Under the pieces are notes generated by a model. It did not search any database and had not been told where the DNA came from. It saw only the letters and a program-made list of their open reading frames with translations. Position numbers and translations under genes: made by a program. A stretch of DNA of 64,000 nucleotides, taken from assembly GCA_021234155.1 (NCBI GenBank), contig JAJEKV010000036.1:12851426-12915425 (forward strand), given 5' to 3'. Source of the stretch: Isoetes taiwanensis. Its lineage: Eukaryota > Streptophyta > Lycopodiopsida > Isoetales > Isoetaceae. The first letter of the stretch is position 1, and each line of letters opens with the position of its first letter. Positions 35,075 to 47,195 of this stretch are shown in pieces.

Positions 35075-36464
35075 TGCTTTTTTTAAATATACTATATACT
35101 TTCGGACAGAGAATGTACTTTCAGCTGACATATATTTGTCTTTGAATAATTCAACTAAACTTTTAGGATCAGTTATATGTCATTCTCAAGTATTATTACA
35201 TTGTACACACAGACCCAGTAAACGAATATAGTACTTACAATTCAATTCTGTCGTGTTCTAATATTCTCACACATTAAATATTATTTAGCTGCATTTCAGA
35301 GTCAATTATCCACAACTCACATGCTGCATACAATACACCACAATCATTGTACAACACAATAACTACCACATGCACCACACTAAGCACTATAACTAAGAAA
35401 ACATGAATAACAGAATTGAAAAACTAACATGTGATTCCTCCATATAGTGGGCAGCATGTTCTTCTCTTACATTTCTCTCCAATCTTCTAGTTCTAACATC
35501 CTTTGTGTTAGGAGACACTCTGGTGTTCTTAATCCAAAATTTTTGAATCTTTTCTATCTGTTAATCTGAAATTGCATCGAATCTTTTAGCCCTCTTACAA
35601 GAAATCTATTTTCCACCATTTTAATCGATATTTGCCCTCTTTTTCTTTGCAGGTTTCTTGGGTGAACACCTAATACCTTCCAAGATCCCTCTGGCTGATT
35701 TTGTCACTTGTTTGAGAATCTGCATGACGTGGTACAGACATATAACTATTCTTGGCTGGTATGCAGTCATTGCTGGTTGAGAGTTTCACAGTCTGCATAG
35801 AGTCCCAAAGGCTCCTAATGACAATGCTCTTGGCTTCCAAATCTCTTAATTCTTCACCTATAAAATTTTCCAATGTTTTATCCCTAAAAAACTCAAGTAA
35901 AATTTCTTTCTTCGTGCTATCCTCACTTCTTTTGGTTTGTTTATAAAAATATATTAGCAAATTAAGGAACATACGACGTTTAGTGCTTGCACTTCTTGCT
36001 GAACAGGGTCCTTCTGCCAATTCTGCAAGCTCCAATCTTTCCTCTCCTCTTCTTTTCCTCTGGCATCTTTTCTTCAGTATTTCTTCTTCCTTGGTTCTTT
36101 TTCATTTTCTTCTGTCTGAAATGCCAGTTTGTGGATGGGTTACCTCGTTGACATCCATACCCACAATGGGTTGGAGCTTGCAGCAAGGAGCCAAAGAACA
36201 GGGCATAGGCAAAGAACAGGAAGGGGCCGAAGAATAGGAGTTTGAGTTTTAGTTTTGAAATTAGAATTTTCCCCCACAAATTAGGAATCCATTCTTAAAT
36301 AACGGCAGTTGAGCGGTGTCATAATTATAGTTTCATACCACAAAAGTGGCGGATGCGCGACCACATTTTGGGGGGACAAGGAGGATAACCGAATTGGGAC
36401 ACCACAGTGTGCTTTTACTCCAAACATAAAGTCCACCCCTTAGGGACTAAGCTCATCCAACACG

Positions 36465-37033
36465 ACTATCTGGAGTAAAAGAAACTCCGAGAAAACTAGA
36501 TTATTGGGATAAGAAAGGCTTAAGAATAGGCTTAGATAGGAATTCAAGGTTTCATAAAGGATTTAAAGACTATCTCCATCAGTCAGTCCACAACAAAGAT
36601 TGTATGCCCAAGCTTTATCTGATAGAACATTGATAGGAAGCTCCAAGGTAGTTTCAGAGGTAACAACTGGATCTCAATAACCGAATTGCAAATCCTATAG
36701 TAGATGTCAGATTGCAGACATATTCGTCCAGACGATTCACAAGGCCTAATCGATGTGTTTTCCTTTAACAAAGGTCGTCGATTTATATAGAAGTAGAGCC
36801 TTTGAAGAAAAAGGGTCGCTGCTTAAAATAGGATTATTCGAAGCCTTTGCCCTTTTTCTAGTCTTTTTCAAAGGTCTTGACTTAATTTAGATATCCCTTT
36901 CTAATTCCAATGGTGATCATGAACTTAGCTTAACAATTGGGTACTTCATTTAGATATTTGGGTCCAAGGTTTGGCACAAACTTTCGTTCTCTTTCTCTTG
37001 CTCCACATAGCCACTCCCTCACCACCATATCAA
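36465..37033 (-). repeat. Diverged LTR-like repeat, right copy
   Basis: Partner of 27527-28144, with a minus-strand TATA-like CTATATAAAT. If the pair bounds one element it would be 9.5 kb long and heavily interrupted. The divergence shows it is old. Confidence 0.55.
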
Positions 37034-38480
37034 AGACCGATGGTCTGCAAAGCTCTGGATGTGGCAGATGAAGATGTTCTTTAATATGCTCAAGGTATCA
37101 TTGCTAGGACTTATTGTTGTTCTTTACTTGCCTTTCGTAAGAGGCAATTGATCGTTGAGGAGTATTTATATGAGCGCTCTTATGGATAGGCAGGCTGCTC
37201 CACTTAGTGGGCCTTCACTTGTCCTCTAATATTTTATTCATGTCTTTGCATCTCTATTTGTATTTGACTTCTTGGTTAGTAAAGTCTGCCATCCTTCAAG
37301 AAAAACGGGGGTTTTTAGTTTGAATTTATTGAGAATGTAAAGATGGTTTGTGTTGTGGAAAAAGTTTTTGGCCTGTTTAAGTCCTTGGAGAAGGTGAGTA
37401 TGTTTGTTGAGTTGGATCCTGGCACCACTGTCAAACACCTAAAAGAGTCCTTATGAAAAAAAATATATATTCTATTCCATTCTATTCTTATGAATCAGTC
37501 AGGACCTCCAAATTTTTGGGCATGTTGGGCACAGTTAAGTCTTGTAAATTGTGTGAATAAAAGTGTTATAATAGAATACAGCTCTAGGATCAAGTTCTAA
37601 AAAAAGGTATTCCCTTAGATTTATTCTATACAATAGTTAGCTATAAGATAAAATATGTGGCTATGAATTTTGGCTTAATGGCAAAAGCATCTCTACAAGG
37701 ACATGTATTTGAAAGAAGGAAGATATTGACAACTGCTAAAATAACCAATGACAACCAAAAACCTTGGTAGATGTTGGCAACTAAATCAGTCTTATGGATA
37801 AACAATACTCTCATGAAAAATAGATAATCAATATTTAATAAAACTCTATGGAATCTAATAATGCATTGAACATAAAGCCCTTTAGTGACCATCGTGCATT
37901 TGAAATATTTATAACTGCTGCCATTAAGCTCTTAGGCTAAGCGATATCTACTTCAATGAACCTTGCCTCACCACGAGTCTTCAGGGTAACACAACTGAAG
38001 ACATCTGTCCTAGTTGCAAGTGAAAATATTGTGATAGGTGAAACATGTAGCCAACTAGACTCAACAAAACATTTACCTTAAGATATGAAGTTTTCCTTCA
38101 AAATATGCTCCTTGCGGCTTGGCATAGGCATAACTCTTTCCTGGTAGTTTGACTAGACTCCATCTCAAGAAGCACCAAGAATGAGAACATTCTTCATTGC
38201 CCTATGAATCATGATGCAGACCGATCCAATGTTTCCAATCTGGGCACTATATTTGGCACCGCATTCCTTCGGCTAAAGATTTCTGCTCTTCTGTTAGGTT
38301 TTGGTAAAAATGCATTTTTGGTCTTAGAATTATAGGTTCAAAAAATTCAAGTATTTTTCAAAATGCACAAGTTCCATTAAACTGTAGCAATTGCCAAAGC
38401 ACCCTATAAAACAACTTGCTTTAGGAAATACCATCTCCAATGCTAGAAATTAACACTCCATCATGGTTGGCCCAGAGTAG
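37034..38480. other. No recognisable gene
   Basis: AT-rich DNA with many stops in all frames. A short TTCTATTCCATTCTATTCT run at 37470-37487 resembles the pentanucleotide tails of the LINE relics in this window. Confidence 0.4.
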
Positions 38481-38507
38481 AATCTTTTTATTTCTTGTCC
38501 ATTCTAA

Positions 38508-38735
38508 ACCGGTGAGCAAAATAAGGAACTTCATAAAAAACAAAATAAGGAACTTCATAAAAATCTAGGCATATTCGTATAACTGTTGCTTTAAATAAAC
38601 AGCCATAATGAATACAACTATTTGCACAGGTTCCACTATAATGTAAATGAAGTTGGTGAGTAAAATAAGAAGGTTCATAAAAAAACATGCATATTGGAAT
38701 AAATGTAGCTTTAAACAAACAACTGTAAAGAGTAG
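38508..38735. repeat. Imperfect direct duplication
   Basis: GGTGAGYAAAATAAG with a following TTCATAAAAA and GCATATT...ATAA, then CTTTAAAYAAACARC, occurs at 38511-38603 and 38653-38725. A smaller AAAATAAGGAACTTCATAAA repeat lies inside the first. Confidence 0.7.
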
Positions 38736-39331
38736 AAGGAATTTTGCCATAATGCCAAGTTTGTTATGACATGGTCAGGGAATTCTAGACCCATCATTAA
38801 AAAAAATGCAACGCTTTGTCTTGGAGATCCAAAAGAAGTAGAAGATACAGAGTAAACCACCAGATGTTTTGGAGGAAGATGCAGTTCAAAAGCTTGTACC
38901 TAGGATTTGCAGCTATGACATATCACAATTAAGCATGTGCTTCTGCAAGACGACAATATCCTCAAATTAATCAATGCCTCTATACTAGGAGCAGTCGCTC
39001 TTGCAAATGGTTATTTGAAACATACAAGAGTTGTAGAATTTTTAGCTTGTCAAACAGTGGAATTCTTGATGCTCGACACTTGGCTTAAGGCTCTTTTTCT
39101 GGTAAACCTGGGTACCCAATACCCTTCAGCCTTAGTGATTTGAACTACACTAAACCCTATCTTCCACTGGAATTCTGCCATGATGGTCTGACAGGAGGGG
39201 GTGGAGTTTATGTGGCCGGCAACTCAAATTCTTTTTAAGAAAGGACTAAGATCAGGTCAACATCTATCTCTTTTTTCATGAACTTAGGCATTGCACCATT
39301 GCTTGAAGGAAGAGGTAGCCATGCTAAGGTG

Positions 39332-39466
39332 ATAACTAACTTTTTAAAATGGATTCTCAGGAGGCTTCTATGGTCAATAACTAACTTTTTAAAATGGATT
39401 CTCGGGAGGCTTCTATGATCAATAACTAACTTTTTAAAATGGATTCTTGAGGGGCTTCTATGATTA
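39332..39466. repeat. 47-bp tandem repeat, three units
   Basis: Units share ATAACTAACTTTTTAAAATG and GGCTTCTATGRTCA, with few differences between them, so expansion is fairly recent. Confidence 0.9.
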
Positions 39467-39639
39467 GAAATAATAGCTAGGAGCTAAGACAGAACTTGTA
39501 GGGTTAAATGTAAATGTGTTGATCGAGTCATTTAGGCCTCCAGACCTCTATGGCAAAAAGATACAGAATTTAGTGCTCAAGACGCTCAATCCAGAGCACA
39601 TTATAACTCAAAATCTTTCATGAATTCAAATAGATTCAT

Positions 39640-40180
39640 AATATCTTTTCTTTCTTTCCAAATAGCCTTCGTTTACGAGCTTAAAAGATGTGTTGGTATA
39701 TCAAAGAGATTTTTTAAAGAGGTTACCTGGATGCCGTAGACATATCGAATATGTGCATAAGAAGCACATCTCAAGAATGCATGCTCCTCTGTTTTAATTT
39801 CTAGCTATAGACATCCAGGACACAACCTCTGACTACGACGAGTACCAGTCCACCTTTCAGTCTCTATATGGAGTGTGTGCGATGACAATCGTAGTTGAGA
39901 AATAAGCATCCGATTTTTCCTATCAATATTGGATAGGAGATACTTTTGTTCTTTGTAATTCTGCAAGTCATTGACATTTGTAAGATAAGACTGTTGTTTA
40001 ACCTCTTTTCCTGACTCCAATATCCACATTTTCTTGACAACTATTTCAAAAACCTGCACGTGAACTTCCATGAACTTAAGTGAGACAGGCCAAGTTGCAT
40101 TACCGAACCATCTTTCTGCCCAATGTTTGACCTCATAATACCAACCTTTAACAATGGATTGCTCTAAAGCCAATCTGGGC
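39640..40180 (-). pseudogene. LINE ORF2 C-terminal fragment
   Basis: The minus-strand ORF at 39805-40173 ends LSSHTLHIETERWTGTRRSQ and then RLCPGCL. This is the post-RT region of non-LTR elements, where HxLxIETGRWTR precedes a Cys-His cluster. A corresponding stretch occurs in the LINE relics at 41810 and 55753. RT motifs are absent here. Confidence 0.6.
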
Positions 40181-40501
40181 TATTGATCACAATCCATCGC
40201 AAGCACCCTATTGACATAGGTTACGTCAATAATGAAGGTATGTCCAAATTGTGTCCTAATTTATAGGGAAACCCTCATTTTAAGATTTTAGGATTTGGAA
40301 CTTTTAAGGCCATTTGGATAGTGTTTGATGAAAGTAAGCTAGTTTGATGTCAGAAGTGCATGTGGAACTCTTTAATGAATCTATTGCAAACAAATATGGT
40401 CAAGTTATGGAGGTTCAAAATGAGAGGTGAGTCTCATGCGCTGGGAGCAAACTGATATTTTCACTCCGACTGACCTACATCCTGCATAGAACGTGAAAAA
40501 A

Positions 40502-40822
40502 CTAATACTTAGATGTTGCATTTATGAATAAAATCACCAACTTGACAATGCCATTAACAGGCTTACAATAGTAAACTAATTTTTTAGAATCTCCAATTTG
40601 CCAAATGTGGATGGCAGCCTCAATGGAGTTTGCTGCATCTAACGCTTTATGTTCTGATGATAATCCAAATAAAGAGAATAGGTCACTTGAGGGGAAGGTT
40701 TCACATTCAAGGGTCTTGTATACTGTTTTCCCCAGACTAAGTCTTGCATTCTGTAAAGAAGAAAATGTAAATGACCCAAACATTTGACACAACTTTGCCA
40801 TGTGCACTTTATTAATTAGCAC
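40502..40822 (-). other. Unrecognised ORF, 106 codons
   Basis: Open frame with GLSSEHKALDAANSIEAAIH and IWQIGDSKKLVYYCKPVNG. Composition is protein-like. Neither a family nor a splice context can be named. It lies between LINE and copia fragments, so it may be mobile-element debris. Confidence 0.25.
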
Positions 40823-40865
40823 TTTTAGTGATAAGAGATCTAAATCAACACCATAGCATTGTTCA

Positions 40866-40897
40866 CCTTTGGAATTCTATTCTATTCTATTCTTTGG
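40866..40897. repeat. (ATTCT)n microsatellite
   Basis: About five units of ATTCT. The same pentamer on the other strand forms the tail of the LINE relic near 55.5 kb. Confidence 0.8.
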
Positions 40898-41116
40898 AAT
40901 TGTTGACATGAACAAATTGCAGATCATCTTCTTTGTCTGAAAGGCAAATTGTGATGAGAAGTTATCTCTATGTTGCTTTCCATTCTTAAGCTTTTGTTTG
41001 TCAGAACCGGATATTAAAGAGCAAGCATCTGAAACCTATTCTTAATGACTAAAATGCATGTTGCACGCTATTTGGAGCAATCGTTGCTAAATAACATAAA
41101 TACTAACCAAATGAGT

Positions 41117-41389
41117 TTAAAATGGGAAGTGGGATTCTCTCAAATTAATTGCATAAGGCTTATGCTTATTTCTGCCATATTGACCATTTTCCAAGTTGGC
41201 TTCTTCTAGTAATCTCTCTGCTTGAGTTTTCCTTTTCTTTTCTATTGCATTGCTTTCAATAGGTTTTTCTGCTATGAAACATCCATAGACTTTAAACCTG
41301 TCATAATTCAAACTTGTCTTTTCTTTTGACCACAATAATTCTGGAATATTACCTTTGATGCTTGAAGAAGGAAGCTTGTTTTGAATCAA
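41117..41389 (-). pseudogene. Ty1/copia integrase fragment
   Basis: The minus-strand frame reads NIPELLWSKEKTSLNYDRFK and then VYGC, matching the copia integrase C-terminal pattern PxExWxGKKPxxxxLRVFGC. A lysine-rich linker with no further pol motifs follows. A short, old fragment. Confidence 0.6.
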
Positions 41390-41809
41390 AATGGCAGGTT
41401 TGAGAGCTTCTTCCCAGATTTCTCATGTTAATAAAATGGTGCTTTAAGAAAAAAGACGGATGATAAGAATTAGGGGAGATGACTACTTTGAGCATAATAA
41501 ACCAGTAAGCAGTATAAATTAAGATTGAATTAGTCAACATTGAAAATTATTCATCGCGTAACTCCTCCTTCACTTCAATCCTTTGTCGTAGGCTTTGTTT
41601 GAGAAGTTTTTATTCATTGATTTGATATTAACAAATATTTATTTACATTTTATATTCTATGCAAATTGCAGTTGTGTTGTTAGAAGCAGGAAGCAAATGC
41701 AAGGTTAATGCAACCTGTGTTTATGGTGGTGTTTCAGAGGGCCCTCAAAAAGCACATTAAAGGCTGGTGTAGTATGTATCAACTGTAATAATAATGGCTT
41801 AATGAATGC

Positions 41810-42400
41810 TTAAGTGTGTTCTCGTGCATAGTTGCCATCCATGGAAGGTTACACAATTTGTTAAGGGGAGGCATCCGTGCCCTTAAAAGATGTCGGCAAG
41901 TAGTGTCTGATATGCTCCTCAGATTTGGCACTCATGTGAAAAAGAAGATGCCATTTGCTGCCGGAGGGAGAAATGAGCTATTTGGCATTCCCGATAGAAT
42001 GTGTAGGAACAAAGTGCATAGGTTGCAGAACAATGAGGCAAAATTTCCTGAAGCGATATCTAGACACATGCTTCCTTAATAAGATTTGGGTTGCCAGTGC
42101 TTTAGAGCTTATGAAGACATCACACTACAAAAGCCAGATTAATCCCACACTCGTCAGAGGTCTACGACAGTATTTGTTTTGCCCATGAAGAAGCGTAGAA
42201 CATTTGTGTCCATTCTCACAGATGGACACCGCCTTAGAATTGAGACAAACAGATGGACTCGAGAAGAGCGAGAGAATAAGTGTGTCAATGTTGCCAACTG
42301 AGAGTTATTGAAGACTGACATTGTAGACGCCTTCAGTAGGAACACTAGCATTATATGTACATGAGGTACTAGACATGCGAGCTCAACTGTGTCCACTACA
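41810..42400 (+). pseudogene. LINE ORF2 C-terminal fragment
   Basis: Frames read YLDTCFLNKIWVASALELMK, then, after a stop at the end of a PMKK stretch, LTDGHRLRIETNRWTREERE. They parallel the YLDACFLGNIWDAITLEHIK and RHRIDTDRWIGEP text of the relic at 55753-56187, so both descend from related LINEs. Frame breaks and loss of the RT domain make it a relic. Confidence 0.6.
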
Positions 42401-42813
42401 CTGACATGTACAAACGTACAGTTTATCGATGAGCTTATTACTATTAAGGTTTTTTTCCCTCAAAAACCCTTCAATGCAGGGTCATTTTAATCCTAGATCT
42501 TAATAAGCCTGATGTGTGCTTTGTTTGGGTCCCATAGACCTTTTGGTCTTTGTGGACGATAAAATTCAATTTAAGCTAAGGCCATGTGAGGCACCATGTG
42601 AGGCGCCGTCTGTCGTTTTTGTGTGTATCTTTCTCCTTGGGTGTCGGATTTGGATGATTTTTTGTGCATTGGAAAGCTCGGCCTGTAAGCTTTCCGTCGG
42701 TGTATGGGATCAGGCAGCCCAACATCGGAATCAGTGCCGGATTTGGGGTTTCCCATTTTGGCCACTATGGTTAACCCTGGCATGTTGTTATTTCTTCTGT
42801 CAATTCTGCTTCC

Positions 42814-44136
42814 ATGGCTCTCTCTTCTGTTTCTGCCTCCCCGATGCAATCTGGTGCTTCTGTAATTCCTCCTTCCTTGCTTGCTAACTCATGTCTCAAT
42901 CCTCTTGCTTTTGCACATCCTTCTGCTCATGCATCCACTAATTTGCAACAATTTCTGCCTCTCACTGCTTCCTCGTCTGCTGCTACTGCAGGTCCTTGTT
43001 CTCCTGTACATCCCAGTCCGCGTGCTTCCCATTTTCCATCTACCTCTGTTGGATTTTTGCCTTCTACTCCTTCCTCTTCTGCGGGTTTTCTGGCTGCTCC
43101 TGCTTCTGCTCCTGCTCCTTGGATCTCTAGTGATTGGATAAAGCGTGATATGACATCTGGCATATGCTCTGCTCGTGTTATGGCTACTGTGAATATTATG
43201 ATGGAGAATAATAAGAAGGAAGTGTCTGCATACCTGAAGGAGTTACAGGCTACGGAAAATAAGATGGACATTCAACTCCCTTCAGAGAGTGTCTTTTACG
43301 AGACTAATGAGTGCACTAACGCTTTCACACAGGCATGACTTCCTGTGGTTGAGAATGACCACGGGGTACATTTACAGTGTATTCAGAATCTTGTCTCTCA
43401 TGCTGTTGTGTGTCACTTTACTGGTCAGTTTGTCGATCTTAGAAGGATGGGCTTTTGGTTAAAGCAGCATCTACAGAGATTGGATTTACCCCAACATGAG
43501 TCTTTGAAGGTCCTTGATAAGCAAAACAATTATTTCCTGATCATGTTTGGGTCTCCCATAGCGGTTGATAAGCTGGTGGAGCAGGGGGTGGATCCTTTAT
43601 GGGGGCACTATCTTTTGTATCAGGTATACACTCCTGGCTTTTTGCCTAGCAAGACTAATGCACTTCGGATGCCATGCTGGTTTGCCTTGGAAGATTTTCC
43701 TATTGAGTTGCAAGTTCCAGAGTTCATGATGGCTATTGCTAGTGGCTTGGATCTCCATCTTGCTCATTCTATTGTGAATGGTCCTCGTATTTGTGTCTCT
43801 CTTCTAGCTGATGCATCTCTCCCAAAATCTGTTGTGGTCAAAAGTGGTCCACTATACTTCAAATACGGTTTGTCGCTACTTAATGCTCCTGAGCTTGCAG
43901 ACATGTTTTCTGATGCTGAGGCATTATCTAATTTTCGCATTAGAAGAACACCTCCCTTTGCTCCTGCAGCATCTGCAATCCATGGCCAAGTGTCTCCATC
44001 TTCCTTTCATCCCTCTCCAGTCTTGACAGCTTCGGGTTCTAGCCAACCTGCTCCTACTACTGTGTCTATTCCTGCCCCTCTTTCTCCCTCTCCTCCCTCC
44101 TCCTATGTGTCCCAAGTTGCTCTTCTTGCATTATGA
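42814..44136 (+). pseudogene. L1-type LINE ORF1 (one in-frame stop)
   Basis: One frame runs from ATG 42814 to TGA 44136, interrupted once by TGA at 43336-43338. The N half is Ser/Pro/Ala-rich and disordered. Residues about 190-330 contain VVCHFTGQFVDLRRMGFWLK, then FGSPIAVDKLVEQG and LPSKTNALRMPCWFALEDFP, the DUF4283-like gag domain of plant L1 elements. The tail is again Pro/Ser-rich, and no Cys-His knuckle is seen. The stop overlaps the ORF2 start as ATGA. The single stop may be a C-to-T change of CGA or a sequence error. Confidence 0.7.
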
Positions 44137-45027
44137 AGCTGGTTTTCTGGAATGTTGGGCGTGTTGCTTCCTCCCCAACTAAAAGGAGCAGACTTTCCAT
44201 GGCTCTTGCTAGGTTGAATTCCGATTTCTATTGTCTACAAGAGCACAAGTGCAAAAAAGAGGACATGCAAAAGGTAGCTTCTGCGGTAGGTAGGAAATAT
44301 AACGTCTTGGTGGTTGCAGCAGACTCGGCAAAAGCGGGGGTCCTTACAGCATAGAGGCATGATAGTCACATTCACTCATGCTGACAGATTTGGTCGTTGG
44401 ATCATTATCAAGTGGTTTGATAAGGGGCAAGAATAGGAGCTAGCGAATGTGTATGCGCACAATAGATCTCATCAGAGAGGTGCACTTTGGGCTGCTTTGA
44501 GATCCAAACTAGTTCGATTGGGGGCTCATGTTGCATGGTTGTTGGTGGGTGACTTCAATATGGTGGAGTTGGAACTTTATCGGTGCGGCAGAGGATCAGA
44601 AATCATCCAAGGCTTTGAACGTGAACAATGGCAGCGCTTGATGCATGAGTGTGGTTTGGTAAAGGTGGATGGCGATGGAACCTTCACTTGGTGCAATGGC
44701 TGGCTTGGAGCTAGAAGAGCATATGCACGTCATGACAGTGGATATTATAATGCATTGGCAGCTACATATTTGCATAATTTCTCTCGCCAAAACATGCTTG
44801 ACAGCTCTATTTCAGATCACAATCCGCAATATTTCTCTTGTTCTCAGGATGGGGCGCATAGCAGGACCAAGACTTATTTCAAGTTAAACACTTCATACTT
44901 GAAGGATGAGGAGTTTAAAGATGGATGCAAGCAAGCCCGGTCCTCTGCGTTTGTGAGAAGGAAAGGAATGGCTCCACCTAACCAATATGTTCATGAAATG
45001 TTTGAGCTTGATCATGTAGGGACATAA
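44133..45027 (+). pseudogene. L1-type LINE ORF2, endonuclease domain only
   Basis: Opens MKLVFWNVGR (the AP-endonuclease-like WNxRG start), then YCLQEHK (metal-binding Glu) and, after a frameshift near 44350, WLLVGDFNMVE (GDFN) and SISDHNP (catalytic SDH). The usual RLDR/RLDY loop is altered to YARHD. The frame ends at 45027, just before the palindrome. The RT domain is absent, so the LINE was cut by the palindrome or by deletion. Confidence 0.75.
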
Positions 45028-45379
45028 ATTATAATAAGGATTTATACGATTAATTAAGATATAATCTTGCAACAATCAAATTTGGTATTTTTGTAACATA
45101 TGATTTATTAAGGTTAATAGGTGGTATTCGTATACCAAACCGTATGAATACCAGAAAAGAGCGGGGGTTCTTGACATCTGGATCCATTTTTTTTTTTTTC
45201 CTAGGTCGGGGGCGCGTCCTTCCCGCGCTCAAACACTTGGCGGCCGCTTGCTTCATCGGGGAGGATGGGCGGGGAAAGGGATCGGCATGTTGGCTTATCT
45301 TCCTGCGAGGGCTTACAGTTTCGATTTCGTCTTCCTGCAGGTGAGTTAAGCGCTGATGCGTGTGTTTTACCTCTTTTCG

Positions 45380-46240
45380 ATTGTTGCTTGAGATGTCTTT
45401 AAGAAGGGAGGCCGGGAGGGCAAAGGGCTGGGCATGCAAATCTTCCATCACAGTTCGATGGCCTCTATGGCTGCTCATCTGCCACTGGCTGGCGATTCTA
45501 TCCCTTTGCGGATACTAGCCCCAGCTGGGATTCAATTGATGTTTACATTACTTTAGGCCTTTACGGACAAGATGTTCCCAAATCTTTCTATGATGCCCTT
45601 GTCGATTTTGTGACTCAAATGTCTAGCGGCAGCGGCCTTGAAAAGGGCTCCTCGGTGATCACTTACATGTTGGGGTGTTTTGAGAGGTCGATTCGGAAGT
45701 CCTAAGGCCTTGAATGATGCTATCAAAAAGACTTCAAGCGGTGGTCTCCCAAGCTGTTGGCGTGGTGTTGATGTCTGCAAAGCTTTGAAAAATAATAGGT
45801 GCATTGTTTTGAGGGAATGGTAGGATATTGTATGAAAGATTTTGGAAAAGTTCACTATAGTTGTCATATGCACAATATCTACGAATCTATGATTGAAAAA
45901 AGGTAAGGATCTTTATTTAAGGTGGGGTGCGGTGATACTAAAGGGTTGTGTGTCTTGGATAATAGGAATCTTTTAAATAAGGCATGCCATTCGTGATGTA
46001 TCATGGGGAATTAGACCTTTACTTTGTGCGGGATGTTGAGGTGCGGAAAATACACATTAAGTAGTTCTTGGATTATTCCTCATAATTACGCCCATGTGAA
46101 TGAACCGAGTCGCGGGCAGCATGGAAGTGTTGCTTAATCTGGCGGGTACGCCTTCCGACATAAGAACTATTATCTTTGGTTATCCTTGAGGGGTTTGTTC
46201 TGTTGAGAGGAATGGGCACGGTAGAAAGCGCTATTGGGAT
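45380..46240 (+). pseudogene. HUH-endonuclease-like (Rep/Replitron-type) gene, left-arm copy
   Basis: Coding text is spread over shifting frames. Near 45535-45600 LGLYGQDVP-like words appear when both arms are read together. At 45657-45671 DHLHV gives a His-Leu-His motif followed by GVFE. About 160 bases on come KALKNNR and then, at 45823-45840, GYCMKD, where the Tyr codon at 45826 is the expected nucleophile. Downstream come HNI, IEK, SWIIPHN and RAAW-like words. The HLH plus YxxK pair in this order is the hallmark of rolling-circle HUH endonucleases. The wording around it resembles Replitron transposases as I remember them. Stops and shifts are frequent but cluster at CAG/CTG sites. Confidence 0.5.
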
Positions 46241-47099
46241 GATGCCATTCCGGCAGACGAAACAGGACTCAAACTTTGAGGATGCATGAAGAACCTTTAG
46301 CTCTCGGCGGATATCCACGATGTTGGTGCGAGACTATATCCACTGTGTACCGCGGGGGACCACACCATGGCGATTGGGTTGATTTCTTTCATGTGGTTCC
46401 TTCTTGTACAGATGTATAGTCTTTTTGTATTTATCTGGCTGTTGTATTTCTTTCGGTTTATGGTTGGTACAGTTTGTGCGGGGTCTTCTTGAGAAATGGA
46501 TGGAAATGGCGACACCATGGATGAGACCCCACACGTGGTTGTTAGTATTGGTCCTGATATCATCGGTTCTACCATTGATGATTCTCATCCAAACCCGCAT
46601 GCTTATCCTCACGAAAGTGAGGAAGTCTTTCTTCTTGAGGAATTTGTGACTAGCATTGTGCGGAGTTAGTGCGGGCGCCTTAGGATTGCACCTCATTGAG
46701 GATCGAGAAAGGCGGATAGGGAAGCTTCTATGTTGCTATAAATTCTGCCTTATCTGGCGTGCAATGGGACCGTCTTGGTGTCTTAGGAATCGGTACATGT
46801 GTTGCGCTCACACATGAGCTTGGCAAGGGGCTCTCGACCGCGGGGAGATCGCCCGACTTGATCGCTCATCGGGCATGCTAGCTACGGGCGACCGGGGAAT
46901 TGAAGCTTTGTGTTGAACTTGCATCGGTTTATCACGGTTATGTGTGATGAACTTATATGTTGTTGTGATCCGAACTATTTACGCCATGTGAAAATACGTA
47001 TCTTTGGTATTTCAATGTAAATATTTGACATTTGTTTGCTTGATAATTGGACACTGTTTCTGTTTATATTTCGGCGGTGTTTATTCCGATTGGGGCATT

Positions 47100-47195
47100 G
47101 GCCCCTTGCATAAAGGGAGCTCCATTAGTTGGAGCTCTCTTATGCTTCGGTGGCTGGTTACTTCTTTGGGTTCGATTCCCGGGGCTCGGGGCCTG
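47100..47195 (+). ncRNA. tRNA-like (SINE head?) block in the left arm
   Basis: GGGTTCGATTCCC (47168-47180) matches the pol III B box GGTTCGANNCC exactly. About 40 bases upstream, CATTAGTTGGAGCTC resembles a D-arm/A box. The mirrored block is at 47690-47785. No complete tRNA cloverleaf is visible. A SINE head with a downstream T-run end near 47361 is the best reading. Confidence 0.4.

Larger units (their letters stand above)
31926..36240 (-). pseudogene. Multi-exon relic of a large uncharacterised plant family
   Basis: Pieces in order on the minus strand: a basic N terminus (36240-35980); IKNTRVSPNTKDVRTRRLER and HAAHYMEES (about 35560-35420); LLFKRFKDRHPQIKIRLRGF with VKLKDFNSYCYIQHVGMQM and a Cys-rich CTCTYDVC (33391-33107); CELCGIKKFQIYPIEENG (33097-32822); ETHCYVLDDREHDTLFVQHC and DVTSSQFQASRRFYFVARC (32758-32417); and CFCGYCLDGIWDSC to the end (32294-31926). 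This order matches, from memory, an expanded family of unknown function in Selaginella and mosses whose DGCxxQFK motif resembles a DDE-type catalytic site. Here the Gly-Cys is changed and frames are broken between pieces. Long introns hold low-complexity DNA and one antisense ORF. Confidence 0.5.

Noticed and set aside
28435-36465. Intact LTR retrotransposon between the two LTR-like repeats
   Set aside because: Only a gag remnant is found, next to what would be the 3' LTR, and the interval is filled by unrelated relics.
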